64,000 bases of DNA. Origin: an uncultured Streptococcus sp. GTDB taxonomy: Bacteria; Bacillota; Bacilli; Lactobacillales; Streptococcaceae. The notes beneath the pieces were generated by a model that saw nothing but the letters and a program-made list of their open reading frames with translations, made no database searches and had not been told where the DNA came from. The stretch covers positions 1-64,000 of the forward strand of contig NZ_CABFMF010000066.1 in NCBI RefSeq assembly GCF_901875575.1. The letters are read 5' to 3'. Both the position numbers and the translations under genes were made by a program. How positions within the stretch are numbered: the stretch's first letter is position 1; each line of letters begins with the position of its first letter. Shown one piece after another: positions 18,332-27,407 of this stretch.

Positions 18332-18774
18332 CCAAACCATTTTTTCCAGATAGATTTTTTTGCTGACTCTTCTTTTTTACTTTCCCAGAGATTTGAAAAT
18401 GCAATCTTTATATCTTTTTCATTAATTTGACTAACATGATCAGTATGGAAAATCAGCCCAAAAGGAGAAGAAGTGAGATCATCAGATACTATAGTCGCCT
18501 GACAATCTGCTTCCTTAGCTTGTTTCAGATAAAAAACTTGTTTGTCAAATTCTATTTTAGGATTAATTTTTAGAAAAAGAGGCTGCTCTTGCTCTTGAAA
18601 GTTTTCTAAAACAGAAAGAAAATCTTTTTGTAATTCTGGGCTATTGGCTGTCTCCATATCAGCAAAACCAAGAACTCTTTCTTCAAATGTTCCAAGATAC
18701 CGACGTTGTTCATCGGGGTTTAACTTAGCTCCACCCTGAGCTTTTTCTAGTAGTTGTTTTGATAAATCTGTCAT
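18328..18774 (-). CDS. YueI family (DUF1694) protein
   Basis: 148 residues, minus strand, converging on glycerate kinase with a 4-base stop overlap. LGTFEERVLGFADMETANSPEL near the start and PLFLKINPKIEFDKQVFYLKQA in the middle match the YueI/DUF1694 family found across Firmicutes. The family has no settled function; the fold recalls L7Ae-like RNA-binding proteins, which I cannot confirm here. No signal peptide or membrane part. The C terminus is basic. Confidence 0.8.
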   Translation of the reverse strand: MTDLSKQLLEKAQGGAKLNPDEQRRYLGTFEERVLGFADMETANSPELQKDFLSVLENFQEQEQPLFLKINPKIEFDKQVFYLKQAKEADCQATIVSDDLTSSPFGLIFHTDHVSQINEKDIKIAFSNLWESKKEESAKKSIWKKWFG

Positions 18775-18870
18775 GAAAATAGTATATCATAAAAGCAACT
18801 AGAAAAGACAAATAAGAAAGCGATTACTTTATAAAGTTAAGGAAAATTTGCACAAAGATAACGTTTTTTC

Positions 18871-18899
18871 TTGAAAAACGCTTATTTTTAAGGTATCAT
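18871..18899 (+). promoter_or_regulatory. eno: eno promoter
   Basis: TTGAAA (18871-18876), 17 bases, TATCAT (18894-18899). An imperfect inverted repeat, AACGTTTTTTC and GAAAAACGCTT, covers the -35 region. The strong ribosome site AAAGGAG lies before the ATG at 18938. Confidence 0.8.
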
Positions 18900-18937
18900 A
18901 GAGGTGTAAAATAATTTAACTCAAAGGAGAGTAAAAA

Positions 18938-20242
18938 ATGTCAATTATTACTGATGTTTACGCTCGCGAAGTCCTAGACTCACGCGGTAACCCAACACTT
19001 GAAGTAGAAGTTTATACTGAATCAGGTGCTTTCGGACGTGGTATGGTTCCATCAGGAGCTTCTACTGGTGAACACGAAGCAGTTGAACTTCGCGACGGTG
19101 ACAAATCTCGTTACGGTGGTCTTGGTACACAAAAAGCTGTTGACAACGTAAACAACATCATTGCTGAAGCTATTATCGGCTACGATGTACGTGATCAACA
19201 AGCTATCGACCGTGCTATGATTGCTCTTGACGGTACTCCTAACAAAGGTAAATTGGGTGCGAACGCAATCCTTGGTGTGTCTATTGCTGTAGCTCGTGCT
19301 GCTGCTGACTACCTTGAAATCCCACTTTACAGCTACCTTGGTGGATTCAACACTAAAGTTCTTCCAACTCCAATGATGAACATCATCAACGGTGGTTCTC
19401 ACTCTGACGCTCCAATTGCATTCCAAGAGTTCATGATCTTGCCAGTTGGTGCACCAACATTTAAAGAAGCTCTTCGTTACGGTGCTGAAATCTTCCACGC
19501 TCTTAAGAAAATCCTTAAATCTCGTGGTTTGGAAACTGCCGTAGGTGACGAAGGTGGATTCGCTCCTCGTTTCGAAGGAACTGAAGATGGTGTTGAAACT
19601 ATCCTTGCTGCGATTGAAGCTGCTGGATATGTTCCAGGTAAAGACGTATTTATCGGATTTGACTGTGCTTCATCAGAATTCTACGATAAAGAACGTAAAG
19701 TTTACGACTACACTAAATTTGAAGGTGAAGGCGCTGCTGTTCGTACATCTGCAGAACAAATCGACTACCTTGAAGAATTGGTTAACAAATACCCAATCAT
19801 CACTATCGAAGATGGTATGGATGAAAACGACTGGGATGGATGGAAAGCTCTTACTGAACGTCTTGGTAAGAAAGTTCAATTGGTTGGTGACGACTTCTTC
19901 GTAACAAACACTGACTACCTTGCACGTGGTATCCAAGAAGGTGCTGCTAACTCAATCCTTATCAAAGTTAACCAAATCGGTACTCTTACTGAAACTTTCG
20001 AAGCTATCGAAATGGCTAAAGAAGCTGGTTACACTGCCGTTGTATCACACCGTTCAGGTGAAACTGAAGATTCAACAATTGCTGATATCGCAGTTGCAAC
20101 TAACGCAGGACAAATCAAGACTGGTTCACTTTCACGTACAGACCGTATCGCTAAATACAACCAATTGCTTCGCATCGAAGACCAACTTGGTGAAGTAGCT
20201 GAATACCGTGGATTGAAATCATTCTACAACTTGAAAAAATAA
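18938..20242 (+). CDS. eno: Enolase
   Basis: 434 residues, full length. It converts 2-phosphoglycerate to phosphoenolpyruvate in glycolysis; in streptococci it also appears on the surface and binds plasminogen. Motifs: [10 protein letters not shown] loop, GDEGGFAP with the catalytic acid, [16 protein letters not shown] and SHRSGETED. Codon use is strongly biased to the codons of highly expressed genes, unlike its neighbours. Two hairpins follow. Confidence 0.99.
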
Positions 20243-20262
20243 AATAGTTCAGTGAACTATTT
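20240..20262 (+). terminator. eno: First hairpin after eno
   Basis: AAAATAGTTCA and TGAACTATTTT form a nearly loop-free palindrome that begins inside the stop codon of eno. Its pairing ends in TTTTAT. Confidence 0.7.
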
Positions 20263-20313
20263 TATCCCGAACCTTGAAATTCAAAAGTTCGGCCGTTGAT
20301 TTAACAACGTTTC

Positions 20314-20347
20314 TAGCCCCTCGGATTTTATCCGAAGGGCTATTTTT
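20314..20347 (+). terminator. eno: Second, strong terminator after eno
   Basis: TAGCCC(C)TCGGA pairs with TCCGA(A)GGGCTA around TTTTA and is followed by TTTTT. The next 280 bases hold no clear gene; a GGGGGCATAAAAGGGGCATAA stretch at 20356-20376 is discussed in the findings. Confidence 0.9.
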
Positions 20348-20626
20348 GTGTTCAGGGGGCATAAAAGGGGCATAAGTATTATCTATTTGGGAGACTAGTT
20401 TAAAATGAACTTATAGGTTTTAAAAATATCTATTTTTGATAGCTAAAATAGAAAAGTCAATGAAAGTAGTTTACTCTAAGCAATTAAATTGAGGAAACAG
20501 TATGAATTCTAACCCCAAAATTCTTCTGAAACAAGTTTATACAACCGCATTTTAGAATGAAAGTTAATTATAAGTTTTCTTTAAGTTACTTATATTACTC
20601 TAGATATGTAAAGGAGGGTATCCCCC

Positions 20627-21601
20627 ATGAGAAAGAAAATCTTTCTGACAAGTGCTGCAGTTTTGTTGGCTTTTACAGCCATATCTAGTGTCCATGCAGC
20701 AACTGATGTTCAAAAAGTAATTGATGAAACCTATGTTCAACCAGAATACGTTCTTGGTTCTTCCCTAAATGAAGAACAGAAAAATCAAACCTTGAAAAAA
20801 CTTGGCTATAATTCTTCTACAGATACAAAAGAGCTCAAAACAATGACGCCTAATATCTATTCGAAAATTATGAATGTAGCTAATGATTTAAGCCTTCAAC
20901 TATTTTCATCAGCCAAGATTCAAAAGCTTGGTGACAAATCGCCACTAGAGGTTAAGATCGAGACTCCTGAAAATATTACAAAAGTGACTCAGGATATGTA
21001 TCGAAATGCAGCTGTTACCTTAGGTGTAGAGCATGCTAAAATTACAGTTGCAGCTCCAATTCCAGTAACAGGTGAGAGCGCTCTTGCTGGGATTTACTAC
21101 TCTTTAGAAGCTAATGGTGCAAAGGTACCACAAGCTAATAAAGACCTGGCGCAAGAAGAGCTCAAAGCTTTATCAGATATTAATGCTGAAAACAAGGATA
21201 AGACTGGTTTTGATGCTAATAAACTAAACGTTGCACTAGCTGATATCAAGTCAGGCCTTGCTAAAGCTAAAGAATCTAAGGGAGCTCTGACAGAAGAAGA
21301 TGTCCGTAAAATTGTTGAAGATACCTTGAAAAATTACAAACTTGATCAGGTTATAACAGGAAACCAAATCAATATCATCATCAATTTTGCTTTGAATCTA
21401 TCAAAAAGTGATATTCTTAGTAATACAGACTTCACTAAAACCCTGAATGACCTTAAACAAAGCATTGTTTCACAAGCTGGCGACAGTTTTAAAAATATCA
21501 ACCTTAACTTTGATGCTGATAAGGCGCTAGAGGACGGCGGCAATTTCTTAAGCTCCCTCTGGCAAACCATTGTCAACTTCTTTAAGAGTTTTGGTTCTTA
21601 A
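20627..21601 (+). CDS. Secreted DUF1002 protein
   Basis: 324 residues. A signal peptide (RKKIFLTSAAVLLAFTA) with likely cleavage after SVHA leads into the DUF1002 fold: VQPEYVLGSSLNEEQKNQTLKKLGY, then PVTGESALAGIYYSLEANG and IVEDTLKNY. The end is amphipathic (FLSSLWQTIVNFFKSFG). Proteins of this family are secreted by Gram-positive cocci and have no known function. It starts after a clear AAGGAGGGTATC ribosome site. The rlmD promoter overlaps its last codons. Confidence 0.87.
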   Translation: MRKKIFLTSAAVLLAFTAISSVHAATDVQKVIDETYVQPEYVLGSSLNEEQKNQTLKKLGYNSSTDTKELKTMTPNIYSKIMNVANDLSLQLFSSAKIQKLGDKSPLEVKIETPENITKVTQDMYRNAAVTLGVEHAKITVAAPIPVTGESALAGIYYSLEANGAKVPQANKDLAQEELKALSDINAENKDKTGFDANKLNVALADIKSGLAKAKESKGALTEEDVRKIVEDTLKNYKLDQVITGNQINIIINFALNLSKSDILSNTDFTKTLNDLKQSIVSQAGDSFKNINLNFDADKALEDGGNFLSSLWQTIVNFFKSFGS

Positions 21602-21619
21602 GAAATTTCATGGTATAAT
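21591..21619 (+). promoter_or_regulatory. Promoter before rlmD
   Basis: TTGGTT (21591-21596), 17 bases, TATAAT (21614-21619) with the TG extension (TGGTATAAT). The -35 sits inside the end of the DUF1002 gene. Confidence 0.7.
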
Positions 21620-21675
21620 AGATGGTAACCGTAACGTTGCCGTCTTTTTTTGTCGGCCAATAGAAAGAGAAAGAC

Positions 21676-23037
21676 ATGTTAAAGAAAAATGATATTGTAG
21701 AAGTTGAAATTGTTGATTTGACCCATGAAGGCGCAGGAGTTGCTAAGGTAGATGGTTTGGTATTTTTTGTGGAAAATGCCTTACCGAGTGAAAAAATCCT
21801 TATGCGAGTCCTCAAGGTCAATAAAAAGATTGGATTTGGTAAAGTTGAAGAATACCTTATCCAGTCACCGCACCGTAATCAAGATCTAGATTTAGCTTAT
21901 CTGCGTTCAGGAATTGCTGATTTAGGACACCTTGCCTATCCAGAACAGCTCAAATTCAAAACCAAACAAGTCAAGGACAGTCTATACAAGATGGCTGGTA
22001 TATCTGATATTGAAGTAGCAGAAACGCTTGGTATGGAAAATCCAGTCAAGTACCGCAATAAGGCGCAGGTGCCTGTTCGTCGAGTGAATGGTGTCTTGGA
22101 AACTGGCTTTTTCCGTAAGAATTCCCACGACCTCATGCCTTTGGAAGATTTCTTTATCCAAAATCCTGTGATTGATGAGGTAGTTATAGCCCTACGCGAC
22201 TTGCTCCGCCGTTATGATTTGAAACCCTATGATGAGAAAGAGCAAGCTGGTTTGATCCGTAATCTTGTGGTGCGTCGCGGACACTATTCAGGTCAAATTA
22301 TGGTTATTTTGGTGACCACTCGTCCGAAGATTTTTCGTGTAGAGCAATTGATTGAACAACTAATCAAGCAGTTCCCAGAAATTGTGTCTGTCATGCAAAA
22401 TATCAACGACCAGAACACTAATGCAATTTTTGGTAAGGATTGGCGCACTCTTTATGGACAAGATTTTATTACTGACCAGATGTTTGGGAATGACTACCAA
22501 ATCTCTGGACCAGCCTTTTACCAAGTCAATACAGAAATGGCTGAAAAACTTTATCAAACAGCCATTGACTTTGCTGCATTAAAATCAGATGATGTGGTCA
22601 TTGATGCCTATTCTGGTATCGGGACGATTGGCCTCTCTGTTGCGAAACATGTCAAGGAAGTCTACGGTGTTGAAGTCATTCCAGAAGCGGTTGAGAATAG
22701 TCAGAAGAATGCTGTATTAAACAATATTACAAATGCCAACTATGTCTGTGACACAGCTGAAAATGCCATGAAAAGCTGGCTTAAAGATGGAATTCAACCA
22801 AGCCTTATCCTAGTGGACCCACCAAGAAAGGGTCTCACAGAAAGCTTTATCAAGGCAAGTAGCCAAACAGGAGCAGACCGCATTGCCTATATCTCATGCA
22901 ATGTCGCTACTATGGCGCGTGATATCAAACTCTACCAAGAATTAGGATATGAATTGAAGAAAGTACAGCCGGTTGATCTTTTTCCTCAAACGCACCACGT
23001 GGAGTGTGTAGTGTTGCTACAACGAAAAATAGGGTGA
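21676..23037 (+). CDS. rlmD: 23S rRNA (uracil-C5)-methyltransferase RlmD/RumA
   Basis: 453 residues. It methylates a uracil of 23S rRNA from S-adenosylmethionine. An N-terminal TRAM domain (NDIVEVEIVDLTHEGAGVAKVDG) precedes the methyltransferase fold: VIDAYSGIGTIGL binds the cofactor, LVDPPRKGL and YISCNVATMARD hold the catalytic cysteine region. The C terminus PQTHHVECVVLLQRKIG is the conserved family end and also serves as the attachment site of the island. Whether the last five codons are native or come from an integrated element cannot be told here. Confidence 0.93.
   Translation: MLKKNDIVEVEIVDLTHEGAGVAKVDGLVFFVENALPSEKILMRVLKVNKKIGFGKVEEYLIQSPHRNQDLDLAYLRSGIADLGHLAYPEQLKFKTKQVKDSLYKMAGISDIEVAETLGMENPVKYRNKAQVPVRRVNGVLETGFFRKNSHDLMPLEDFFIQNPVIDEVVIALRDLLRRYDLKPYDEKEQAGLIRNLVVRRGHYSGQIMVILVTTRPKIFRVEQLIEQLIKQFPEIVSVMQNINDQNTNAIFGKDWRTLYGQDFITDQMFGNDYQISGPAFYQVNTEMAEKLYQTAIDFAALKSDDVVIDAYSGIGTIGLSVAKHVKEVYGVEVIPEAVENSQKNAVLNNITNANYVCDTAENAMKSWLKDGIQPSLILVDPPRKGLTESFIKASSQTGADRIAYISCNVATMARDIKLYQELGYELKKVQPVDLFPQTHHVECVVLLQRKIG
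22996..23036 (+). other. rlmD 3' end, left attachment site (copy 1)
   Basis: Codons for HVECVVLLQRKIG and the stop. The core GAGTGTGTAGTGTTGCT (23002-23018) recurs with changes at seven later places in the window. Chromosomal synteny stops here and accessory DNA starts. The rumA 3' end is an established integration site for streptococcal ICEs. Confidence 0.8.
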
Positions 23038-23196
23038 AAATCCTTGATTTTAAGCTATTTTACAAGCATTTTGTCTTTGTAGATAAAGGCAATTTTGACG
23101 TCAGAAAAGTCCTAAAAAGGCACATAGATGTATATGTATTTGTAGATGTCGTTTGCGCATCGGAAAAATGAATACAACAATAAATATTTAACTAAC

Positions 23197-23228
23197 GAGA
23201 GAACAGTTGAATATTGTTCTCTTTTTTT
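23197..23228 (+). terminator. Hairpin upstream of the RepA module
   Basis: AGAGAACA (23198-23205) pairs with TGTTCTCT (23215-23222) and is followed by T residues. It lies just before the small gene at 23245, so it may be an attenuator of that module. Confidence 0.65.
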
Positions 23229-23244
23229 ATTTTCAGGAGGGAAA

Positions 23245-23418
23245 ATGACAAAAGAATTACAATCATCACGCTATATTGTCATTTCATATTTAGTACGTGA
23301 AATAGGAATTGACATTGTTGAAGCCATCTCTCTTATGGCTGAATTAGAAAAAAGTGGCTTGGTTCGCTTGGAATCAAGTGGAGATTTAATAGTCAAAGAA
23401 CTTGGAGGAGCGCTATGA
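23245..23418 (+). CDS. Small protein of the RepA_N module
   Basis: 57 residues (MTKELQSSRYIV ... IVKELGGAL), started after CAGGAGGG. The repA-like start codon overlaps its stop (ATGA), so the two are coupled. It resembles the short orfs that precede RepA_N initiators in streptococcal integrative elements. No domain was recognised. A frame extends upstream to 23146, but the ribosome site supports 23245. Confidence 0.6.
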   Translation: MTKELQSSRYIVISYLVREIGIDIVEAISLMAELEKSGLVRLESSGDLIVKELGGAL

Positions 23419-23738
23419 AACGAATTACCGCAAATCAATACCAAACTTCAGAACGGTATTACAAATTACCTAAAATTCTTTTTGAGGATGAGAAATATAT
23501 GGATATGAAACTAGAAGTAAAGGTGGCTTATTCTATTTTAAAAGATCGTTTAGAATGATCTCTCAGTCGTGGTTGGATAGATGAAGAGGGAGCAGTCTAT
23601 TTAGTGTTTTCCAATTCTAAACTGATGAAGCTGTTAGGTTGTTCGAAGTCGAAATTACTGACCATCAAAAAAATTCTTAAAGAATATGACTTAATTGATG
23701 AAGTCCAACAGTCTTCAAGTGGGATACGAAACAATTGA
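23415..23738 (+). pseudogene. Replication initiator protein A (RepA_N) fragment, broken
   Basis: The frame reads MKRITANQYQTSERYYKLPKI ..., the start of RepA_N initiators of theta plasmids and ICEs. A TGA stop falls at 23556-23558 (after KDRLE), and the same frame continues with SRGWIDEEGAVYLVFSNSKLMKLLGCSKS to a second stop at 23736, about 107 codons in all. The C-terminal part is missing. It looks like the scar of an element that once replicated after excision. It is too degraded to work. Confidence 0.8.
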
Positions 23739-23785
23739 TTTACATGGAACAAACACATTATTTATCTAACTAAAGGAGAAGCAAT

Positions 23786-24019
23786 ATGGCTGAACGATTT
23801 TGGGAGAACTTGTCCATTATTTTGGCTGAAAGAAATATCAGCTGGATTGAGTTAACCAGAAAAATGTTTGCGGGAGAGTTTCACTATCCAAGTGAATTGA
23901 ATCGTTTGTATCAAAAGATTCGTCACTACAAGATGGAACAACGAATGCCTCAAAGTCCATGGGTAGAGAGGATTGTGCAGGTATTAGATTTAGATTATGA
24001 AGATTTATTTCGGAGGTAA
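23786..24019 (+). CDS. Small helix-turn-helix-like protein of an ICE module
   Basis: 77 residues, started after AAAGGAGAAG. ERFWENLSIILAERNISWIELTRKM at the start and WVERIVQVLDLDYEDLF at the end are typical of Cro/CI-like regulators; the middle (LNRLYQKIRHYKM) is unlike standard XRE. It is the likely regulator of the module and sits 2 bases before the CPBP gene. Function not known. Confidence 0.65.
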   Translation: MAERFWENLSIILAERNISWIELTRKMFAGEFHYPSELNRLYQKIRHYKMEQRMPQSPWVERIVQVLDLDYEDLFRR

Positions 24020-24021
24020 CT

Positions 24022-24624
24022 ATGAAAAGAATAATTCCAGTTTATATATTCCAACAAGTAAATGTCCTATTGGTATCCTTATACTTACTGAAATTTCTTT
24101 GTATCGGTGAGTTAACTATACTACAGATTATCTATGGAGCGTCGCTCATTTCTTTTTTATGGATGTATGGTCAACGAAAACAAGTGGCCAAGGTCAATAT
24201 GGAAACTAGGATAAAGTGGATTGGTATTGGATTCGTTAGCCTACTGATTATCAGTCTATATTTTAGTCTGATTCATGCTCAAGAAAGCACAAATCAAGCA
24301 AACTTAATTGGGCTTCAACATCAAGTTCCTTGGTTTTCATTTTTATTGTTCTTAATCAATGCGAGTATGGTTGAAGAATTTTTGTATAGAGAAATTTTAT
24401 GGAACTTGGTTAGAAAATTAGATATTCGAGTTGCTTTGACAAGTGTTTTATTTGCCTTAGCTCATCATCCAGGAACCATTCTAGCTTGGTGTTTATATGT
24501 TTCATTGGGAATGTTTTTAGGGATGGTACGCTATAAATCGGACTTGTGGGGCAGTATGGGGCTACATTTAGTGTGGAACCTACTAGTTTATAGTTTGCTG
24601 CTTTTTAATAAAAACAAAGTATAA
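24022..24624 (+). CDS. CPBP family intramembrane metalloprotease
   Basis: 200 residues with about six membrane helices. The CPBP (Abi) motifs are present: EEFLYREILW (EExxxR) and LAHHPG followed by MGLHLVWN. In streptococci such proteases are linked to bacteriocin self-immunity and to regulator processing. It starts 2 bases after the preceding gene. The left end of the Tn916-like element lies shortly after its stop. Confidence 0.85.
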   Translation: MKRIIPVYIFQQVNVLLVSLYLLKFLCIGELTILQIIYGASLISFLWMYGQRKQVAKVNMETRIKWIGIGFVSLLIISLYFSLIHAQESTNQANLIGLQHQVPWFSFLLFLINASMVEEFLYREILWNLVRKLDIRVALTSVLFALAHHPGTILAWCLYVSLGMFLGMVRYKSDLWGSMGLHLVWNLLVYSLLLFNKNKV

Positions 24625-24785
24625 ATTTCTAATTATCTTTTTATATTTTCTTAAATGCTCGTAAAGCCTTATTCTATGTGCTTTCGAGTATTTTTACTGT
24701 AGGAAGATACTTCACGTTTCTTTGCATATTTCCTCATGTCTTAGCTGTCAGAAGTGGTAAATAAGTAGTAAATTCATTTGTACTA

Positions 24786-26003
24786 CTAAGCAACAAGACG
24801 CTCCTGTTGCTTCTCTTTATTCAAGCGTTTCATTTCTGCCATTGCAGAATCGAATGTTGCATGTGCGTAATAGTTCAGCGTCATGGCTATATTAGCATGT
24901 CCCATAATGTACTGTAATGCCTTTGGATTCATTCCTGCATTTGCATAGTTGGTACAGAATGTATGTCGCAAACTATGTGGAGTGATGTGTGGCAATTTAT
25001 CCTCGTTATACTTATTGTATTTCTTAACAAGACCTTTCATCATGCCGTTGTAATCACTTGCCACTTTTGGATAGTTCTTTCTATTAAGAAAGAGGAAATC
25101 ACTATATCCATCAATCTCAACACGCTTATCATTCTTTCGATTCGCTAACACTCGCTTAAATGCTTGATAGGCTTCTTCAACCATAGGAACTTGACGTTCG
25201 CCACTTTTGGTCTTTGGTGTTTCAATGTAGTACCCAATTTCAGTATCTCTCAATAGCTGATGGTCTATATTGACAAGACGATTCTCAAAATCTAAATCTG
25301 GAAGTGTCAAACCACCAAACTCTGAAATACGAAGACCTGTTTTTAAGAGTATCAGAATTTCATCATAATTTTTGCTGTAGGTTTTATCAGCTTTTGCAAA
25401 GGCTAACAGTTTTTCTTCCTGTTCTTCTGTTAGTACGGTCTTAGGGACAGTATCATCATCAAGAACTGCTTTCAGTTGAAAGTCAAATGGATTCTTCCGA
25501 ACACAATCATCTTGTATAGCAATATAGAATGAAGCCTTTAAAGAACGTTTGTAGTTATTGATGGTTTGATAAGCATAACCATTTTCACTCATTCTAATAG
25601 CCCATTCTTTAGCGTCTGATGGCTTAATACTGTCAATACTTCTTACACCTAACTTGTCTTTCTTCAAAATATCCATAAGATATTTGCGTCCAGTTTCAGT
25701 GTTTTTTCTAACCTTTGGTCTTTGAGCGTTCTGTTTTGCGTAAAGCTGGCAGAGTGTCATTTTCTTTCCTACAACATCAATACCATCATGAATGTCTTTC
25801 TGTAACTCTGCGATTTTCTCTCTAAGTGAGATACAATCACGCTTTCCTGCTGGTACTCGGTCTGTAGCCACAAGTTTCCACGAGTAAACAAATTGCGGTT
25901 CTCCAAATGAATCTATATATTTGTATAAGTATCTTCCGTCTTTTCGTTGGCTCTCTCCAGTCTTTAAGATTCGACCTTTATTGTCACGTCTTTTTTCTGA
26001 CAT
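24786..26003 (-). CDS. int: Tn916 family tyrosine integrase
   Basis: 405 residues, the standard Int-Tn size. It excises and inserts the element. The N-terminal arm-binding domain (RRDNKGRILKTGESQRKDGRYLYKY) is followed by a SAM-like core-binding domain and the catalytic domain with the RISE arginine, then HSLRHTFCTN and GHANIAMTLNYYAH with the tyrosine. It looks intact. With the far end of the transposon missing, it has no normal partner end to act on. Confidence 0.96.
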   Translation of the reverse strand: MSEKRRDNKGRILKTGESQRKDGRYLYKYIDSFGEPQFVYSWKLVATDRVPAGKRDCISLREKIAELQKDIHDGIDVVGKKMTLCQLYAKQNAQRPKVRKNTETGRKYLMDILKKDKLGVRSIDSIKPSDAKEWAIRMSENGYAYQTINNYKRSLKASFYIAIQDDCVRKNPFDFQLKAVLDDDTVPKTVLTEEQEEKLLAFAKADKTYSKNYDEILILLKTGLRISEFGGLTLPDLDFENRLVNIDHQLLRDTEIGYYIETPKTKSGERQVPMVEEAYQAFKRVLANRKNDKRVEIDGYSDFLFLNRKNYPKVASDYNGMMKGLVKKYNKYNEDKLPHITPHSLRHTFCTNYANAGMNPKALQYIMGHANIAMTLNYYAHATFDSAMAEMKRLNKEKQQERLVA

Positions 26004-26084
26004 GGCATTTGCTCCTTTCCTTTATGGAAAGAGCCTTGATACGACTTAATACTATTTTATCATATACAAGACCCTTTGGCGACG

Positions 26085-26288
26085 CTAGATTGCGTCCAAT
26101 GTATCTATAATTTTTTCAAATTGTTTTCGTTTAATCTGAATACGATTGCCATTCATAATCAGCCAATTTGCATTTTTATTTTCCTCTGCCAAGCGTCGTA
26201 GCTTGTTTTCGCCAATACGAAAATATTTTGACGCTTCTTCAATGGTTAGGGTATAACGTTCCCAAATAGGAATGTCAGTCTGCTTCAT
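26085..26288 (-). CDS. xis: Tn916 excisionase
   Basis: 67 residues. A winged helix with [24 protein letters not shown], identical in layout to Xis-Tn. It directs Int towards excision by bending the transposon ends. It lies 81 bases upstream of int on the same strand, the standard Tn916 arrangement. Confidence 0.95.
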
Positions 26289-26748
26289 AAAATCCTCCTT
26301 TCCAAATCACTTATTTGGATTTCATAAAAGTTGTTTTACCAGCAATCGAACAGCTTTAGCAAAGCTCACGGGAGTTCCACCCCTGCATGGTTCTCATGTA
26401 GCCATACTCATTGCCTGCGACGGTTTTATCACGCTCGGACTATTGACTGTATGGGAGTATCATTATCACGATAAGAATGTCGTTGCAGGCAATCCTGCTA
26501 AAGATTGCTTCTCGGATCACTAACATGAATCGCTCGCTATCTTTATAAGATAGGTCATGGCGGTTAGTTCCGTTGGCTCTTTTCTTATCGAAACGTATTC
26601 GATTACTTTTATTCAGTTTTCAAAGAACAATGGCTCGTTAGCCTATCAAAACACATTGAAAGCTCAATATGCTTTGGTGGAATAACAAACCTCCCTGTTC
26701 GGGAAGCGTGGAATGGTTTAGCACGCTTCCACGAAAGGAGAGAGGATA
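26289..26748. other. Tn916 spacer between xis and orf8, no firm gene
   Basis: This 460-base stretch is the conserved non-coding part of Tn916. A plus-strand 83-codon frame (26272-26523), sometimes labelled orf5 in Tn916, lies over the xis ribosome site; it has no clear ribosome site of its own and is not called. An inverted repeat, AGCGTG/CACGCT, brackets the sequence around 26,706-26,731. Confidence 0.5.
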
Positions 26749-26979
26749 TTACTTAATTTCAAATGACAAAATCTTTGTAATCAGTCTGGTTTCCATTCTT
26801 CCACGTAAGACTTCATCAACGACCATACTTTGATTGCCATATTCATCTTTCATAAGTCGTAGGGAACGCTTCGTTATGTACCCTCTGTAATGATGTAGAA
26901 TCTGGTTAATCGCTTCGGTATCGCCATCTGTTGCCTTTACAATGAGAGGAAAGGGAATCATAGGATATTGTGTTTTCAT
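26749..26979 (-). CDS. orf8: Tn916 Orf8, regulatory helix-turn-helix protein
   Basis: 76 residues, starting within the end of orf7 (4-base overlap). FPLIVKATDGDTEAINQILHHYRGYI is the HTH_16-type segment seen beside sigma-like regulators. Orf7 and Orf8 are reported to drive transcription through xis-int into the transfer genes after excision. Confidence 0.9.
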   Translation of the reverse strand: MKTQYPMIPFPLIVKATDGDTEAINQILHHYRGYITKRSLRLMKDEYGNQSMVVDEVLRGRMETRLITKILSFEIK

Positions 26980-27398
26980 TCTTCAAATTCCTCCATAAAC
27001 TTTTTAATTAAGGCTAGTCCACTGGTTCTATGCCGATAGACAGTAGAACGGTTCAATTTCAACAGGTCTGCAATTTCTGAATCGCTCATGTCCATAAAGT
27101 AAAACAGCAGTAGAATTTCACGTTTCTTGTCTGGCAACTCACGTAATGCTTCACTCAACAAATCATTTTCAACGCCTACTGATAACCCATTGAGTGTAAA
27201 AATCTGAAAGTCAGTTGAATAGTTATCTGTTGTCGCAAACTGGCTAACAAGATAATCGCCAACATCCGAAAAGGACACCTCACGCTTTGCAATCCTTGAA
27301 AGATAAAGCATATAATTCTTTCGCTCGTCTTCCATAGCACGTTTACAGATATAGTCAAACTGATTTTCTATTGTGGTCTGAAAAGAAGATGGTTTCAT
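26976..27398 (-). CDS. orf7: Tn916 Orf7, sigma-70-like regulator
   Basis: 140 residues from the ATG at 27398, which follows GGGGGTGAG; an ATG three codons upstream is also in frame. Region 4-like helix-turn-helix: LRELPDKKREILLLFYFMDMSDSEIADLLKLNRSTVYRHR. In Tn916 it activates the excision and transfer operon. It is coupled to orf8. Confidence 0.92.
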   Translation of the reverse strand: MKPSSFQTTIENQFDYICKRAMEDERKNYMLYLSRIAKREVSFSDVGDYLVSQFATTDNYSTDFQIFTLNGLSVGVENDLLSEALRELPDKKREILLLFYFMDMSDSEIADLLKLNRSTVYRHRTSGLALIKKFMEEFEE

Positions 27399-27407
27399 GT
27401 TTCTCAC

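Noticed and set aside
18855..18885. cre site before eno
   Set aside because: AAAAACGCTTAT has the wrong spacing between the TG and CG positions of the cre consensus.
19052..20198. Several frames within eno
   Set aside because: Caused by the strong codon bias of eno, which removes stops from other frames.
26272..26523. Plus-strand 83-codon frame in Tn916 (orf5 of older maps)
   Set aside because: No ribosome site, covers the xis start region, no family match; noted but not called.
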